This document shows positions 1 through 9,071 of a DNA stretch of 64,000 nucleotides, piece after piece. This DNA comes from Novosphingobium resinovorum. Lineage in GTDB: Bacteria > Pseudomonadota > Alphaproteobacteria > Sphingomonadales > Sphingomonadaceae. The notes below the pieces were generated by a model. The model searched no databases. It saw only the letters and a list, made by a program, of their open reading frames with translations, and was not told the origin of the DNA. Where the stretch lies: contig NZ_CP017076.1 of NCBI RefSeq assembly GCF_001742225.1, positions 682,001 through 746,000 on the forward strand, written 5' to 3'. The translations under genes were made by a program, and so were the position numbers. Numbering within the stretch: position 1 is the stretch's first letter; each line of letters starts with the position of its first letter.

Positions 1-1145
1 GCGGCGTCGAGGAACTGCGCCGGACCGTCGCCGCCCTCCATGATGCGGGGATGGGCGTCCTGCTCGACATGGTGTTCAACCATTCGGGCGAAAGCGACGT
101 GCAGGGCGGCGTCCTTTCGCTGCGCGGTCTTGACAATGCGATGTATGCACATGCGCCGAACGGACAACTGATCAACGACACAGGGTGCGGCAATACGCTG
201 GACTTCGCCAATCCCGCCGTCCGCGAACTGACACTCCACGCAATGCGCCATTTCGTCGTCCAGTGCGGCATCGACGGGTTCCGGTTCGACCTTGCCCCGA
301 TCATGGCGCGCGGCCCGGGCTTCGCTTCGGATGCACCGATCTTCGCCGAGATCGCCGCCGATGCCGTGCTGGCGGACCGGGTCCTGATCGCCGAGCCATG
401 GGACATCGGGCCGGGAGGCTATCAACTCGGCCAGTTCCCCGCCAACTGGCTCGAATGGAACGACCGTTTCCGCGACGACGGCCGCCACTTCTGGAAAGGC
501 GAGGGCAATATCGGCACGCTGGCCACGCGCCTTGCCGGATCGACCGACATCTTCGGCTCGCAATCACCGCCTGAGGGCTGCCGCTCGGTAAACTTCCTCG
601 CCGCGCACGACGGTTTCACGCTTGCCGACACGGTATCCTACGAGCAGCGCCACAACCAGGCCAACGGCGAGGACAATCGCGACGGTCATGGCGAGAACTT
701 CAGCTGGAACAACGGCATCGAAGGCCCGAGCGACGACCCGGCCGTGGCAGCGGCCCGGCACCGCGATCTTGAAGCCCTGCTCGGCACCCTGTTCGCCTCG
801 ACCGGCACGATCATGCTGACCGCCGGAGACGAGTTCGGGCGCACGCAGCGTGGTAACAACAACGCCTATTGCCAGGACAACGAAATAGGCTGGATCGACT
901 GGGCAACACGCGATACGGCGCTGGAAGAGCATACCTGCGCGCTTTCGGCCGCAAGGGCGGCGAGACTTCCGCTGTTCGAGCGGTTTCCCGAACCGGTAAC
1001 CTGGCAGAACCGCGAGGGCGAACCGATGACCGTCGCCGACTGGGAGCATCCGGGCGCCCACTGGCTAAGTTGCAGCGCCAATGCAGATGAGTTCGGCTTC
1101 GCAATCGATCGTGCGGCCCGGCAGGTGCTGATCAGGCCATCTTGA
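1..1145 (+). CDS. glgX: Glycogen debranching enzyme GlgX, C-terminal part (5' end outside window)
   Basis: The frame is open from the first complete codon (base 3), so the N-terminal CBM48 and first part of the barrel lie outside the window. The visible part is a GH13 isoamylase-type catalytic domain. It shows region I DMVFNHSGE, region II GFRFDLAP with the nucleophilic Asp, region III LIAEPWD with the acid/base Glu, and region IV NFLAAHDGFTL with the transition-state-stabilising Asp. The late GlgX signature GDEFGRTQRGNNNAYCQDN follows. The enzyme hydrolyses alpha-1,6 branches of phosphorylase-limited glycogen in the cytoplasm. It converges on the response regulator gene with a 26-base gap. 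The rest of the glg operon is presumably upstream. The C-terminal beta domain looks short, but the ending is a clean TGA. Confidence 0.93.
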   Translation, partial: GVEELRRTVAALHDAGMGVLLDMVFNHSGESDVQGGVLSLRGLDNAMYAHAPNGQLINDTGCGNTLDFANPAVRELTLHAMRHFVVQCGIDGFRFDLAPIMARGPGFASDAPIFAEIAADAVLADRVLIAEPWDIGPGGYQLGQFPANWLEWNDRFRDDGRHFWKGEGNIGTLATRLAGSTDIFGSQSPPEGCRSVNFLAAHDGFTLADTVSYEQRHNQANGEDNRDGHGENFSWNNGIEGPSDDPAVAAARHRDLEALLGTLFASTGTIMLTAGDEFGRTQRGNNNAYCQDNEIGWIDWATRDTALEEHTCALSAARAARLPLFERFPEPVTWQNREGEPMTVADWEHPGAHWLSCSANADEFGFAIDRAARQVLIRPS

Positions 1146-1171
1146 TCGCTCGAAGCGGCCGATGGCCAGCT

Positions 1172-2086
1172 TTATCCGCCGCTGTGCAGTTGCTCCGTCA
1201 GATAAACCATGAGCGGCTGTTCGAACTTCGGGTTGATAACCAGGAAATGCCGCCGCTTGTCCTGCTCGTCCGGCAGCCGACATAGCACATCCTCATCGAC
1301 GAGACGGCGGACCAGTCTGAGCGCAGTGCTCATCGGCGCGCCGGATGCAATGCAGGCGCTCGACACCGAGACCCGCCTCGCCTCGATCTTCGCGAGCAGC
1401 AGATCGAGCAGCATCGCCCATGTCGGATCGCCGAAGAGTTCGCCACCGCCGATTTCCCGTCGCTTGCTTTCCTTGCGCAGCAAGTCCTTGATGAACTTTC
1501 GCAATTGCGCGGAATCGACCTCTCCGCCCGGAAGTACCGGCGCGATTTCCGCCGGTCGGCCGAGATGGGCCGAGGGCACGGGCTCATCGATCAGGCCCGC
1601 CAGACGCTGCAATTCTCCGCTCAGTTGCGACATTCTGTCGAGCAGCACCTTGCGCTCACCCACCGCTTCGGGGAGGCCCTGCACGCGTTGCAAGGCGCGG
1701 CGCAGATCGACGGGGCTGATCGGCTTTTCAAGGAAGTCCGCAGCCGATGCGCGCATGGCATCGATCGCGATATCCTTGGTGGCATGTCCGGTCGCGATGA
1801 TGAAGCGAAGCTGGCGCTCGTGCTCGTCGGCATAGCGCGACAACTCACGAATCAGGGCGATGCCATCAAGGCCGGGCAAGTTGTAATCGACGATCGCAAT
1901 GGAAATGTCGTGCGTGCGGAACAGCGCCTGCGCCTCGTCCGCGTTCGATGCGACGAAAGGCTCGTATCCCATCTGCCGCAGGGCGAAGGCACATTCCATG
2001 CCCCAGTCGGTGTCGTCGTCAACGACAAGCACCGGCGCCACCTGACGAAATACACCGGCTTCCATTGCCGAGGGAATTTCAGACAT
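1172..2086 (-). CDS. Response regulator with receiver domain and MarR-like winged-helix output
   Basis: About 304 residues. The receiver domain (residues 18-140) has the acidic pair DDD at 23-25, phospho-acceptor Asp67 in IVDYNLPG, Thr99 in IATGH and Lys121 in FLEKPIS. A linker leads to a C-terminal region (about 215-300) that reads as a MarR-type winged helix (SSACIASGAPMSTALRLVRR, then a DEQDKRRHF wing). I chose the ATG at 2086 because GGGAG lies 8 bases upstream and the receiver then starts near the N-terminus. An in-frame ATG at 2185 (337 aa) is possible but has only a GGGAAG-like site. It lies 39 bases downstream of the tad locus on the same strand, with no adjacent kinase, so control of or by the pilus locus is inference. 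Confidence 0.85.
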   Translation of the reverse strand: MSEIPSAMEAGVFRQVAPVLVVDDDTDWGMECAFALRQMGYEPFVASNADEAQALFRTHDISIAIVDYNLPGLDGIALIRELSRYADEHERQLRFIIATGHATKDIAIDAMRASAADFLEKPISPVDLRRALQRVQGLPEAVGERKVLLDRMSQLSGELQRLAGLIDEPVPSAHLGRPAEIAPVLPGGEVDSAQLRKFIKDLLRKESKRREIGGGELFGDPTWAMLLDLLLAKIEARRVSVSSACIASGAPMSTALRLVRRLVDEDVLCRLPDEQDKRRHFLVINPKFEQPLMVYLTEQLHSGG

Positions 2087-2224
2087 TCGCGTTGCTCCCT
2101 GTGAGATCTCCGCTCCGTTGTCTTCTTCATCGGCATTCTGTGGACCAAGAAGCGCCCCAATGCGTGACCGCCAATTCTTCGGCATCGCGTCTTCCCATTC
2201 CAGTTATATTCTAAGAATGCCCCG

Positions 2225-2686
2225 TCACATTCCCGGTAGATGTTGTTGCATGGCAACCGACACGATTGCTACCGCTAAAATCGCCGAAGCATCTGGACGC
2301 CGCCGTACAGCGCCCGCTTTCTGGAACGCAGCCAGCGCGAACAGGGTCAGCAGCGCTACCGCCACCATGGCGAACGTTCCGCTGAAACCCAGCCAGGTCG
2401 CTCCCGCGGCCAGCAGCTTGATCTGACCGCCGGTCAGCACGCGGGCGCCAGTGTGCGCCCGAAGCAGCGCCACGGCAAGGCCAGCGATGGCAAGGCTCCC
2501 CGCGCCCGCCACGCAGGCCCGGATCAGCCCCGGAACACCGCTCAGCAGCGCCGCGCCGAGAAGCCCAGACGCGGCGAGCACCATGTACAGCCAATCCGGG
2601 GTGGTCCGGCCCTCCCAGGGCAGGACCACGACCGGGATGAGCACGAGCAGAAGAAAGGCAAGATAGAAATATCCTGCAGCTTCCAT
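2225..2686 (-). CDS. Prepilin-peptidase-like membrane protein (CpaA/TadV family) lacking the catalytic aspartates
   Basis: 153 residues with about five hydrophobic segments, the size and topology of CpaA/TadV (A24 peptidases that mature Flp pilins and TadE/F). The segment TGGQIKLLAAGATWLG matches the family's GxGDxKLLAA motif, but the catalytic Asp is Gln. In the first conserved segment (VLPWEGRTTPDWL) the Asp expected before the IPN-like triplet is Pro or Glu. Family membership is inferred from motif spacing and position at the end of a tad operon, one base after tadE. If the alignment is right, the protein cannot be a conventional aspartyl peptidase. It may be a decayed or repurposed copy, with pilin processing done by an enzyme encoded elsewhere. 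Confidence 0.7.
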   Translation of the reverse strand: MEAAGYFYLAFLLLVLIPVVVLPWEGRTTPDWLYMVLAASGLLGAALLSGVPGLIRACVAGAGSLAIAGLAVALLRAHTGARVLTGGQIKLLAAGATWLGFSGTFAMVAVALLTLFALAAFQKAGAVRRRPDASAILAVAIVSVAMQQHLPGM

Positions 2687-2687
2687 G

Positions 2688-3128
2688 TCAGTATCCTCCG
2701 TTGGTCACCGTCACGCTGGCTGCGACGTTGCTGTCGGGAAGTGGCACGAAGGCCCCGTACTTCATGATCGGACTGCCGCTCATGTCGTAGCGCACCTCGA
2801 CCCGGAAAGTGCCGCTGGTGTCGCCTGCACCCGCCGTGATCTGCGGCTGCGATTTCCCGCCGAGCAGCGAGCCGTAGTTGTCGATCACCGCTTGTGCCCG
2901 CTCCTGTGCGAGCGTGACGCGCTCGCCGATGGACAGACCGGCGACTGCTGCCCTCGCCCCTTCGGCCGCCGCCTGCCTCACGCCGATCTGGGCCGTGAAG
3001 TAGATGGAATAGACGATAACCGAGAACACGAGGGCCAGCAGCGCTGGAGCCAGCAGGGCGAACTCCAGCGCTGCGAGCCCCCTATCGCACTTCAGCAATC
3101 GGAGCGGTGCCCTTGCCGATATGCGCAC
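2688..3128 (-). CDS. tadE: TadE-like minor pilin / pseudopilin
   Basis: 146 residues from a GTG start at 3128, chosen because AAGGA lies 7 bases upstream. The frame is open further up, but an ATG at 3176 would overlap the flp coding end and has no comparable site. Near the N-terminus a short basic leader is followed by RGLAALEFALLAPALL, a class III prepilin signal: cleavage after Gly, Glu at +5, then a hydrophobic helix. The rest is a small periplasmic domain typical of TadE proteins. It sits between flp and the prepilin-peptidase-like gene in the tad operon. The product is expected to be a minor component of the Flp pilus assembly at the inner membrane. Confidence 0.85.
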   Translation of the reverse strand: MRISARAPLRLLKCDRGLAALEFALLAPALLALVFSVIVYSIYFTAQIGVRQAAAEGARAAVAGLSIGERVTLAQERAQAVIDNYGSLLGGKSQPQITAGAGDTSGTFRVEVRYDMSGSPIMKYGAFVPLPDSNVAASVTVTNGGY

Positions 3129-3138
3129 GGCCGGATCC

Positions 3139-3318
3139 TTAACCCGGCGTCTGGTTGAACAGGCTGGTGAACGCACCTCGGAGATCAGTGTCGAACTGTG
3201 TACCGACCGCTACCAATGCCGCCACAACGATGCCGCCCAGCACCGCGTACTCCACTGCGGTAAGGCCGCGCTCATCCGTGCGAAGGCGCGCAACGAGATT
3301 AAGTATCGAATTCATCAT
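3139..3318 (-). CDS. flp: Flp-type major pilin
   Basis: This 59-residue gene is shorter than most gene-calling cut-offs. Reading the minus strand from ATG 3318 (GGGGAG 8 bases upstream; a second ATG follows at once) gives an N-terminal leader MMNSILNLVARL, a charged RTDERG, then LTAVEYAVLGGIVVAALVAV. This is the Flp signature: cleavage after Gly, Glu-Tyr at +5/+6 and a single hydrophobic helix, ending FTSLFNQTPG. It would be the structural subunit of the tad pilus. Its position is unusual: the pilin lies near the 3' end of the tad cluster, after tadG, with an 81-base gap before it that could carry its own promoter. Flp genes more often head the locus. Confidence 0.9.
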   Translation of the reverse strand: MMNSILNLVARLRTDERGLTAVEYAVLGGIVVAALVAVGTQFDTDLRGAFTSLFNQTPG

Positions 3319-3399
3319 GACTTACACTCCCCAAATCCCTCCATGGTCGAGAGAGGCGGATGCGGGCCGAAGGGGCTCCCGCAGCGCCATATTTTGAAA

Positions 3400-5235
3400 C
3401 TAGATCAGCACCGGCACTCCGCAGCGCACGCCGCCGACCCAGAAGGTTCCGTGCCCCAGCTGAATACCCAGGGCCACGAGGACATTGGTGAGCAATGGAT
3501 CCACGACGGCGGTTACGATTCCCGTTACGGGCTGGGTTACCGCCGGGATCAGCCCGCTGCCGTTGACCACGGGCTGGACCAGCGCGCACAGCAGCGGGCA
3601 ATCCAGCTCCAGGCCTCCCGGCCCGGTAAGGCTGTTGACGAGACCCTGCACGGTATTGCCGATACGCGCTTGGTTGAGCACCGACTGCGGCGTGCCCGAA
3701 CGGGTAGGGCCGCCTATTGTGCCCGGCCCGAAGACCAGCGTGTTTCCGCGAACTTCGCCGCCAAGCACCGGCTCGGCCACCGCCCTCCCCTTAAGGGTGA
3801 CGTTGACCAATTGGGCCAACAGAGGCAGCGGGACACCGACGTGAAGGATTTCGGTCTTGGTGATGTCCGCCGCCTTGATCGGCAGCAGCGGCTTGTCCAT
3901 CGCCCAGCTCGGCATGTCGCCGATGTAGGCGCTGACCAGCGAAGAATGGCCGACGACGCGTACCGTGGTGTTGGTCTGCTGGTCCACTCCCGGCGCGCAG
4001 TCGATGCTGGAGATCGACCCATCGGCCGACTGGATGTCGATGATCACCGGGACATTCGCCCGCGCGACGCCGAGGGGCAGGTTGAGCAGCGTCACCTGTA
4101 CCTTGAGCCGCAGCATCGAGGTGCCCACCTCGGTCTCGCCTGCCGGACCGAACGAGAAACGCGGACGGTTGACCGGCCCGGAGGCGGCGGCGGCGATTAC
4201 GACCTGGCTGCCGGTCAGCAGCGGCGGCGGAGATACCGCGGCGATAACCTGCGAGAGATCGACCGCAACCGGATCGTCCTGCACCGCGTAGCTGATCAGC
4301 TGGTAGGCGTTGAGGCCCGCGCGCAGCGCAGGCGCCACGTCGGCTTCGCCCACTTTCATGTTGCGCCACACACCGACCTTGAACAGTCCCCGCAGCGGCA
4401 CCCGATGCCCGCCCGGTACGAAGCTGTTGAAAGCGTTCAGCGCATTGCGGGTGTCGCCCGGACCTGCTGCCTGCGCGGCGGCCGCGACGATATCGCGCAA
4501 GTCGTAGGAACCCTTGATAAGATCGCCGTAAGTCCCGGTGAAGCCGGAACGCTCCGCCAGTTCGTCGAAGAACAGCCCGGCATCGACATTGCCGCCGAGC
4601 AGCGCCTCGATCTGCGATGCGGACAAGTTCAGCGAAACACCAAGCAACCCGCCAAGCACGCCGTTGACTGCGTGGAGGAGCCCGCCGACCCCCATGGTGC
4701 TGACGTCGAGCAGGCCGGACGTGGCGGAAATCCCGGCCTCGTCGATACGCGCCGCGCTGGCGGTGGCGGCGAGGTCCGGGATAGGGCTCATGTCCCCGAG
4801 CACGCCGGTCAGGAACCGTCGGCTGCCCTTGCCCGTGGTCACGCGGACCGCATTGGGGCGCACCGCGCTGCCGGCGCAATCGGCGGGCAGGGCGCCGGGA
4901 AGGAAAAAGCGCGAACCGGCGTTGTCCGCCGCTTTTCTGTCGTCGTTCGCGCAGTAGTAACCGATTTCAACGTTGCGAATTACCGAAGGGTCGTAACCGT
5001 TGTGCTGAAGGTAAGTCTCGGCCAGCGAGCGGGCGTCAGTCGGCCGCATCGAAGCCGCAAGCGCCGCTGCCTCCGTTGCGATGCGCAGTTCGCGGTTGCC
5101 GCTGTAGTAGAGCGCCACATCGAGTGCGAGCCCGGCGGAGAGAAGCAGGGGCACGCCCAGCACAGCCACGGCCGGAGCCACGACGCCCCGCTCGTCCCGC
5201 CGCAGGCGGCGGATGGTTGCCCTCAGGCGGCTCAT
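3400..5235 (-). CDS. tadG: TadG-like pilus assembly protein with N-terminal Tad domain
   Basis: 611 residues. A basic N-terminus and RRDERGVVAPAVAVLGVPLL form the membrane-anchored Tad/TadE-like segment. The usual Glu of the class III signal is not seen, so processing may not occur. A large extracytoplasmic region follows, with the typical early motif ALDVALYYSGNRELRIATEAAALAAS, a Cys pair near residue 100 and long repetitive beta-rich stretches. TadG proteins anchor the Tad machinery or sit in the envelope. The start codon overlaps the tadD stop by 4 bases (ATGA), which indicates translational coupling. Product naming follows context as much as sequence. Confidence 0.82.
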   Translation of the reverse strand: MSRLRATIRRLRRDERGVVAPAVAVLGVPLLLSAGLALDVALYYSGNRELRIATEAAALAASMRPTDARSLAETYLQHNGYDPSVIRNVEIGYYCANDDRKAADNAGSRFFLPGALPADCAGSAVRPNAVRVTTGKGSRRFLTGVLGDMSPIPDLAATASAARIDEAGISATSGLLDVSTMGVGGLLHAVNGVLGGLLGVSLNLSASQIEALLGGNVDAGLFFDELAERSGFTGTYGDLIKGSYDLRDIVAAAAQAAGPGDTRNALNAFNSFVPGGHRVPLRGLFKVGVWRNMKVGEADVAPALRAGLNAYQLISYAVQDDPVAVDLSQVIAAVSPPPLLTGSQVVIAAAASGPVNRPRFSFGPAGETEVGTSMLRLKVQVTLLNLPLGVARANVPVIIDIQSADGSISSIDCAPGVDQQTNTTVRVVGHSSLVSAYIGDMPSWAMDKPLLPIKAADITKTEILHVGVPLPLLAQLVNVTLKGRAVAEPVLGGEVRGNTLVFGPGTIGGPTRSGTPQSVLNQARIGNTVQGLVNSLTGPGGLELDCPLLCALVQPVVNGSGLIPAVTQPVTGIVTAVVDPLLTNVLVALGIQLGHGTFWVGGVRCGVPVLI

Positions 5236-5915
5236 GACCCGGCCACCTTGATGCCGCTGCCTGCCGCCGCGATCCGCGCGGCTTCGCCCGCTACCTGCTG
5301 GCGCAGCTGCGACTTCGCCTTGGCGTCCGTCATGCCGGAGAGCAGCGCGTCGGCCTCGCCCAGCCGCCCGTTGAGAGTGAGCGCGAGGACCAGGTTGTTG
5401 CGCACCACTTCATCGCCCGGTGCCAGGTCGTGCGCGGCCCGCAGCGTCTCGACCGCCTCGGCGGTCTGTCCTGCCCGCAGGCGCGCATAGCCCAGCGCAT
5501 TGGTGATGAAGGCGTCAGCCGGGCTGGCCTGCGACGCCGCCGCGTATTGCGTCGCCGCCTGAGCCCATTGCCCCTCGGCGGCTAGCACATGGCCCCGCAC
5601 GGCAAGCGCGGCGCCGCTGCGATCGTTGCCCGGGATGTGGCCCAGTGCCGTACGTGCGGCATCGACTTGCCCGAGGTCGAGCAGGCAGTTGACGCGCAGC
5701 ACGCGAGCCTGCGGATCGTCGGGATGCTTGCGGTCGAAATCGTCGAGATAGGCCAGCGCAGCGCGGGCACGGCCATCGGCGCGCGCTTGTTGGATCAACG
5801 TCAGGTACAAGGTGCGGGTAGAGGTCTCCTCCTGCACTTCGGCGGTACGATCGGCAGCAAAAGCCGGACCGGCGGCGAACAGGAGCACAGTCGCGGGCAG
5901 CAGATGACGGATCAT
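5232..5915 (-). CDS. tadD: TadD-like tetratricopeptide repeat lipoprotein or periplasmic protein
   Basis: 227 residues. An N-terminal signal peptide (LLPATVLLFAAGPAFAADRT) is followed by TPR-type helices from about residue 35 to 200, with repeats such as ALAYLDDFDRKHPDDPQARVL and LAVRGHVLAAEGQWAQAATQY. There is no lipobox Cys at the expected place, so it is probably periplasmic rather than lipidated. In tad systems TadD is the pilotin-like TPR protein that helps secretin assembly. It overlaps both neighbours (tadC and tadG) by 4 bases, inside the long minus-strand operon. Confidence 0.85.
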   Translation of the reverse strand: MIRHLLPATVLLFAAGPAFAADRTAEVQEETSTRTLYLTLIQQARADGRARAALAYLDDFDRKHPDDPQARVLRVNCLLDLGQVDAARTALGHIPGNDRSGAALAVRGHVLAAEGQWAQAATQYAAASQASPADAFITNALGYARLRAGQTAEAVETLRAAHDLAPGDEVVRNNLVLALTLNGRLGEADALLSGMTDAKAKSQLRQQVAGEAARIAAAGSGIKVAGS

Positions 5916-6823
5916 TTCCCGGTACTCCGCAGCGTGTCGAGGATGGCGGCGACCGGCGGCCCCGCCAGGACGATGAAAAGCGCAGGCATGAAGAACACCA
6001 GCATGAGCACGACCATGCGCACGGTGATCTTGCCGATGGCCTCGCGGGCGCGGGCGACCCGGCGCTGCGAGAATTCGCGGATGTATTCGCGCAGGGCAGG
6101 CACCAGTTCCATGCCCTGGAACAGCGACTGGCGGAACAGCGCCGCCAGTTCGCGCGCGCCGCTGACGCCGACGCGCACGGCCCAGCGGTCGAACGCGACC
6201 TGGTAGTCCTGCCCGCGGTCGAGATCATCGACCAGCATCGCCACCAGCCGCGCGTGATTGGGCACTGCCACCTGCTCGTCGCGGGCGATGCCGCGGAAGC
6301 ACTGGTCGAGCGAGACGCCGCTTTCCAGCATCATCAGCATGAGATCGAGGAGGAACGGAAACTCGGCCGTCAGCACCCGCTCACGAGATGCCGCGCGCAT
6401 CTGCAGCGCGTACTTGGCGCCGATGTAGGTGAGGCCGGTGAGGGCAAAAGTCGGGAAGATCGGCTTGAGCGGGTTGCCGGTGACCACGAAGCAGGTCGCC
6501 ATCGATGCGGCCATCACCGCCAGCGTCGCACCCAGTCGCAGCGCCACGAACATATCGAGCGCGCCCGGATCGAAGTAGCCGGCCGCGCGCAGGCGCTTCT
6601 CGATCTCGGCCTTGTCGCGTCCCTGCGCCAGCAGCGCGCGGGGTGCGCGCATGGTGCGCCAGCTGCGTGCCGCACTGGCGCTACCCGACGCTTCGGACGT
6701 CGCCCGGCCATCGACCCGCGCCCGCAGCCGCGCGTCGGTCTGCAGCCAGCGCAGCCCGACCAGCGCCACGGCGAGGCCCGATAGGGCGGCAAAGATCGAC
6801 ATGGAGGCGACAAACCCGGCCAT
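5912..6823 (-). CDS. tadC: TadC inner-membrane platform protein (type II secretion F family)
   Basis: 303 residues. An N-terminal membrane helix (about 5-25) precedes a cytoplasmic part, then two helices around residues 105-150. A T2SSF domain (about 165-285) contains LDLMLMMLESGVSLDQCFRG, and a last membrane helix ends the protein. It is one of the two paralogous T2SSF proteins (TadB/TadC) that form the inner-membrane platform on which the TadA ATPase acts. It overlaps tadD by 4 bases and meets tadB at a shared base, consistent with tight stoichiometric expression. Confidence 0.92.
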   Translation of the reverse strand: MAGFVASMSIFAALSGLAVALVGLRWLQTDARLRARVDGRATSEASGSASAARSWRTMRAPRALLAQGRDKAEIEKRLRAAGYFDPGALDMFVALRLGATLAVMAASMATCFVVTGNPLKPIFPTFALTGLTYIGAKYALQMRAASRERVLTAEFPFLLDLMLMMLESGVSLDQCFRGIARDEQVAVPNHARLVAMLVDDLDRGQDYQVAFDRWAVRVGVSGARELAALFRQSLFQGMELVPALREYIREFSQRRVARAREAIGKITVRMVVLMLVFFMPALFIVLAGPPVAAILDTLRSTGK

Positions 6824-7725
6824 CAGAACGCCAGCCTCATCATGCGGCGGATGATCATGATGCCGATGACCTCCAGCCCGATCGCGACCATCGACATGTT
6901 GCGGCCACGCGGGTCGGAGATGAAGAAGTCGATATAGGCGCGGTTCATCGCGACCAGCAGCGTCATCGCCAGCAGCGGCATCGCGATCAGCACCCGCGCG
7001 CTGACTTTCGCCTCCGACGTCGCGGCCTGCAGGTCGCGGCGGATGCGCACGCGCTCACGCAGGATATTGGCGAGGTTGCCGAACACCGTGGCGATCGAGC
7101 CGCCGTAGCGCAGGTTGGTGCGAATGGCGGCGGCGATCATCGAGACTTCCGGAATCTGCAGCCGGTCGGCCAGCTGCTGCACGCTTTCGGCCACCGGAGC
7201 GCCCATCGCCAGGCGGCGGCCGACCGGCGCGAAGTAGCTGGCCACCGCCTCGGGCGCATCCGCCAGCGCGCGCGTCAGGGCCTGCGAGAGCGAATTGCCC
7301 ACCGACTGGAGCTGGCGCACCCCGTCAAGGTAGAGCGGCAGCGCTTCGGTCAGCGCGTCCACCCGCTTGCGCGCGCGGCCCTGCAGCCAGGACAGTGCAG
7401 CCATCGGCACGCCGACCACCAGCACCACGGCAGCGGCCGGGCCGAACAGCAAGAGCACGATGAGCGTGAGTACCAGCATGACGCCGATCAGGGTCTGGAG
7501 CGCAGGCACCGTCAGTTCGACCTGCGCCTGCGCGAGCAGCGGCGCGATGCGTTCGGGCACGGTCACCGCCACCAGCGGCCGGACGGTTATCTTCCCCGGC
7601 GAAGCGATGGCCTCCAACCGGCGGTCGAGCGTCACGCGGTCCCGCATGCGCTGGGAAAACCACTGCCACGCCACGGCGCCAACGATCAGCAGCGCCAGCA
7701 GGAGATAGGCGCCGCCCTTCACCAT
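6823..7725 (-). CDS. tadB: TadB inner-membrane platform protein (type II secretion F family)
   Basis: 300 residues. It has an N-terminal helix (LLLALLIVGAVAWQWF), a helix pair around residues 85-120 (VMLVLTLIVLLLFGPAAAVVL), a T2SSF domain at about 140-260 with SLSQALTRALADAPEAV and a C-terminal membrane helix. It partners TadC in the platform complex. The start overlaps the end of the tadA ATPase gene by 7 bases. The length is normal for the family. Confidence 0.92.
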   Translation of the reverse strand: MVKGGAYLLLALLIVGAVAWQWFSQRMRDRVTLDRRLEAIASPGKITVRPLVAVTVPERIAPLLAQAQVELTVPALQTLIGVMLVLTLIVLLLFGPAAAVVLVVGVPMAALSWLQGRARKRVDALTEALPLYLDGVRQLQSVGNSLSQALTRALADAPEAVASYFAPVGRRLAMGAPVAESVQQLADRLQIPEVSMIAAAIRTNLRYGGSIATVFGNLANILRERVRIRRDLQAATSEAKVSARVLIAMPLLAMTLLVAMNRAYIDFFISDPRGRNMSMVAIGLEVIGIMIIRRMMRLAF

Positions 7726-9071
7726 GCGGGGCCATCCTTGTCCACGACCGGGCTGGCGTAGTCCTTGAGCCGCGCGGCATGGTAGGGGCGCGGCGACAAG
7801 GTGCGGTGCAACCCCTCGCCCGACATCGGCGGCTGCTCCTCGAAATGGAACAGTTCGTTGAGCGTATAGGCCTCGCCCTCCACGCCGGTCACTTCGGCGA
7901 CCGAGGTGATCCGGCGCGAACCGTTGGCGAGGCGCTGGATGTTGACGATCGCGTGGATCGAATTGGCGACGAAACGGCGCACTGCGCGTACGTCGTTCTG
8001 CTGCCCGGCGAAGCCGAGCAGCATCTCCAGACGGGAGAGCGCATCGCGCGGGGTGTTAGCGTGCAGCGTCGCCATCGAGCCGTCGTGGCCGGTGGACATC
8101 GCCTGCAGCATTTCCACCGCCTCTACCCCGCGCACTTCGCCCAGGATGATGCGGTCGGGACGCATGCGCAGCGCATTGCGCACGAGGTCGCGTGCGCTGA
8201 CCTCGCGGCTGCCATCGACGTTGGGGGGGCGAGTTTCAAGGCGAACGACGTGATCCTGCCGCAGCTGAAGTTCGGCCGCGTCCTCGATGGTGACGAGGCG
8301 TTCCTTGTTGCTGATGCAGCTCGACAGCACGTTGAGGAGGGTCGACTTGCCCGCGCCGGTGCCGCCGCAAATCAGGATGTTGAGCCGCGAGCGCACGGCG
8401 CTGGTCAGGAACGCGGCCATCGCCGGGCTCATCACGCCGCCCGCGACGCAGTCCTCAATGCTCAGCGCCTGGAGCCGGAACTTGCGGATCGAAACCAGCG
8501 GGCCGTCGAGCGCGATCGGCGGAATGACGATGTTGACGCGCGAACCATCGGCAAGGCGCGCATCGACGAAAGGCGTCGCCTCGTCCACGCGGCGGCCGAT
8601 CGGGCCGACGATGCGCTGGATGATGTTCATGAGGTGCGCGTCGTCGCGAAAACGGGTCTCGACCCGCTCCAGTATGCCCGCACGCTCGGCGTAGATGGTG
8701 TTGGCGCCGTTGACGATGATGTCGTCGATGCTCGCATCGCGCAGCAAAGGCGCGAGCGGGCCGAGACCGACCACCTCGTCCTCGATATCCTCGATCAGCA
8801 GCAACCGCTCGGCGCTGTTGAGCGCAAGCTGGCCGCGGCGGCTGCGGCTGCTGATGACCTGCTCGATCTCCTGGCGCAGCGTGCGTCGATCCAGCGCCTC
8901 GGCAGTGATGCCCTGCGTCTCGAGTTGTTCGATGACCTGGGCGCAGGTCAGCGCCTTGACCGCCTGGTAGCTGTCGCTCATCCGCTGGGCCGCAGGCTGG
9001 GCGATCGGCGCCTTGCGCTTGGGTTCGGACAGCGCCTCCTCGGGGACGAAATCGTTGGTGAGCAGGCTCAT
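7719..9071 (-). CDS. cpaF: TadA/CpaF secretion ATPase
   Basis: 450 residues, a complete type II/IV secretion ATPase of the CpaF group. An N-terminal helical region comes first, then [19 protein letters not shown] (the CpaF N-terminal domain) and the Walker A motif [15 protein letters not shown] near residue 240. The Asp box and Walker B equivalent ([14 protein letters not shown]) follow, then a His box [18 protein letters not shown]. It powers assembly and possibly retraction of Flp pili at the inner membrane. It overlaps cpaE by 4 bases upstream and tadB by 7 bases downstream. Confidence 0.95.
   Translation of the reverse strand: MSLLTNDFVPEEALSEPKRKAPIAQPAAQRMSDSYQAVKALTCAQVIEQLETQGITAEALDRRTLRQEIEQVISSRSRRGQLALNSAERLLLIEDIEDEVVGLGPLAPLLRDASIDDIIVNGANTIYAERAGILERVETRFRDDAHLMNIIQRIVGPIGRRVDEATPFVDARLADGSRVNIVIPPIALDGPLVSIRKFRLQALSIEDCVAGGVMSPAMAAFLTSAVRSRLNILICGGTGAGKSTLLNVLSSCISNKERLVTIEDAAELQLRQDHVVRLETRPPNVDGSREVSARDLVRNALRMRPDRIILGEVRGVEAVEMLQAMSTGHDGSMATLHANTPRDALSRLEMLLGFAGQQNDVRAVRRFVANSIHAIVNIQRLANGSRRITSVAEVTGVEGEAYTLNELFHFEEQPPMSGEGLHRTLSPRPYHAARLKDYASPVVDKDGPAW

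Noticed and set aside
3121..5490. A 789-codon plus-strand open frame
   Set aside because: It lies antisense to tadG and tadD, is rich in Arg, His and Gln as expected from the reverse of GC-rich coding DNA, and shows no domain.
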